Below are positions 63,117 through 64,000 of a stretch of 64,000 nucleotides of DNA, piece after piece. The stretch's first letter is position 1, and each line of letters begins with the position of its first letter. Below the pieces are notes generated by a model. The model made no database searches. It was not told where the DNA came from and was given only the letters and a program-made list of their open reading frames with translations. The translations under genes were made by a program, and so were the position numbers. The stretch comes from Roseibium sp. HPY-6 (GTDB taxonomy: Bacteria > Pseudomonadota > Alphaproteobacteria > Rhizobiales > Stappiaceae): assembly GCF_040530035.1 (NCBI RefSeq), contig NZ_JBEWCD010000002.1, positions 1,550,001 to 1,614,000 of the forward strand, in the 5' to 3' direction.

Positions 63117-64000
63117 TCAATACAGATCGATCACCTCAAAGTCGGTCGAAAACACCGCGACCTTTTCACCGACGTGATAAGTCTCGCTATCCAGCGACTG
63201 TTCTTCTTCGACCCGAAGAGAAACCGTACCGTCATCTTCAAGCAACTTGCGTAGCGCGGCGGTGTTGTTCCCATTGAACGTCTGCATGTCTGCGAACAGA
63301 AATGCGTCTGCGTCCGCGTCCAGTTGTGTCCAGCCGTCTCCCACGCCGGTGACGCTGCTTGCCGTCAGCAAGTCGCTCTCGCCGCCTTCGACCGCGAACC
63401 AGTGCACCTCTTCTTCCGCGTGAATGCCATCGGCCTTTTCTTCTTCTTGCAGACGCACCTTGAAACCATTGCCGTCCACGTTGCTTAGGCGTGTTGTCAC
63501 GGCAGCTGTGTCGTTGGCGCTCGCAACCTGCGAAAAGACCAGCGCGTCGTCCATACCGGAAAAACAGACCTTTGTCGGTGTCTCGTCGGAGGCAGTCGTT
63601 TCACCGAAGGCGATCTTTCGACCATCTTCGAGTGTGTATTCACCTGCGCTTGCGGCAAGCCATGTGATCTGCTCGTTCATGTGCCAGCCGTCCAGATAGT
63701 CCCACTCGTCAATCTGGTACTCAAAGCCCTCGTCGGTGACGTTTCGAACACGCGTCATTGCGGCGTGGGGGCCGTTGGCCGTGAGCGGTGCCATCACGAC
63801 AATCGCGTCTTCGATCTTTGTGTCGAAACTGACGCTGTGCCAGGTATCACCGTCGGGCTGCATGATCTTTTCAGATCCGAACTGGATCGTACCGACAGGT
63901 TGGTTCGCTTCGATGACATCCAGAAAGTCAACGCGTGCGAATTCATACTGGTCCTGCGCGCCTTCGATCGTGATCTGTGCACCTTTTTCCAGATGAACGC
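63117..64000 (-). CDS. repetitive extracellular lectin-like protein (partial, 5' end outside window)
   Basis: The frame stays open to the window edge: residues upstream of the first Met at 63863 (IEGAQDQYEFARVDF and following) continue the coding pattern, so the gene is N-terminally truncated here. The visible 294 residues contain at least three units of about 90-95 residues, each with a phrase like DAxVxxQVxxxNxxxAVxTRLxNVxxxGFxVRLQEEE and then WxAxExGE. The pattern resembles H-type-lectin-like beta sandwiches found at the ends of large secreted calcium-binding proteins in marine alphaproteobacteria. Strongly acidic, with almost no cysteine. Probably surface-exposed or secreted. Confidence 0.7.
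   Translation of the reverse strand, partial: VHLEKGAQITIEGAQDQYEFARVDFLDVIEANQPVGTIQFGSEKIMQPDGDTWHSVSFDTKIEDAIVVMAPLTANGPHAAMTRVRNVTDEGFEYQIDEWDYLDGWHMNEQITWLAASAGEYTLEDGRKIAFGETTASDETPTKVCFSGMDDALVFSQVASANDTAAVTTRLSNVDGNGFKVRLQEEEKADGIHAEEEVHWFAVEGGESDLLTASSVTGVGDGWTQLDADADAFLFADMQTFNGNNTAALRKLLEDDGTVSLRVEEEQSLDSETYHVGEKVAVFSTDFEVIDLY

Overview
The window looks like chromosomal DNA of a GC-rich alphaproteobacterium. The cbb3 oxidase operon in fixNOQP-GHIS order, the SitABCD metal transporter behind a Mur-type palindrome, the ExoY-like sugar transferase and the many branched-chain-type ABC transporters all point to the Hyphomicrobiales. A marine or host-associated Stappiaceae (Roseibium/Labrenzia-like) member is my best guess, but that is inference. 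I saw no rRNA, tRNA, CRISPR array, insertion sequence or prophage.

Layout. 1-7704: cbb3 cytochrome c oxidase (ccoN cut by the window edge, then O, Q, P) and its assembly genes ccoGHIS, all on the plus strand. 7732-11924: small housekeeping genes: a one-TM protein, a CheY-like regulator, aroQ, an exopolysaccharide-type sugar transferase and UDP-glucose dehydrogenase. 12105-22437: the urea ABC transporter urtABCDE on the minus strand, divergent from an unusual histidine kinase fused to an NCS1-type transporter, followed by a LuxR-type response regulator; a perfect 16-bp palindrome lies between the two units. 22537-26243: sitABCD manganese/iron uptake, with a perfect 17-bp inverted repeat filling the spacer of the predicted promoter.

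26672-34705: a set of type VI secretion cargo/spike genes (DUF3540, DUF2169 plus pentapeptide repeats, a second pentapeptide protein, a PAAR-like DUF4150 protein, an unrecognised beta-rich protein, and a TPR/glycosyltransferase-like protein) with no T6SS core genes in view. 34787-36382: an OxyR-like regulator converging on a thioredoxin-fold peroxiredoxin.

36765-62966: a long run of genes, all on the plus strand, that reads as one uncharacterised catabolic locus. It holds a periplasmic binding protein, a degenerate iron-ADH-like protein and an aldehyde dehydrogenase, an AraC regulator, LivHMG, a LivF fused to a Tm-1 (UPF0261) domain, a PEP-hydrolase-like TIM barrel, a giant SPFH/flotillin protein, two SRPBCC proteins around a secreted NTF2-like protein, and a molybdenum hydroxylase whose large subunit is split into two genes. 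CoxD/CoxE-like MoxR and VWA proteins, an amidohydrolase, a metallo-beta-lactamase-fold lactonase-like enzyme, an SMP-30/isochorismatase fusion and an SDR complete it. Tight spacing and 1-14 bp overlaps suggest co-expression from about 41871 to 62966. The likely logic is uptake by the ABC system, hydroxylation of a (hetero)cyclic compound by the Mo enzyme, then ring or amide opening by the hydrolases. The substrate is unknown.

The most unusual object is the flotillin-like protein. Its coiled coil consists of about 60 consecutive 11-residue repeats without a single register slip, with a superimposed 44-residue period. The window ends inside a minus-strand gene for a repetitive lectin-like protein.
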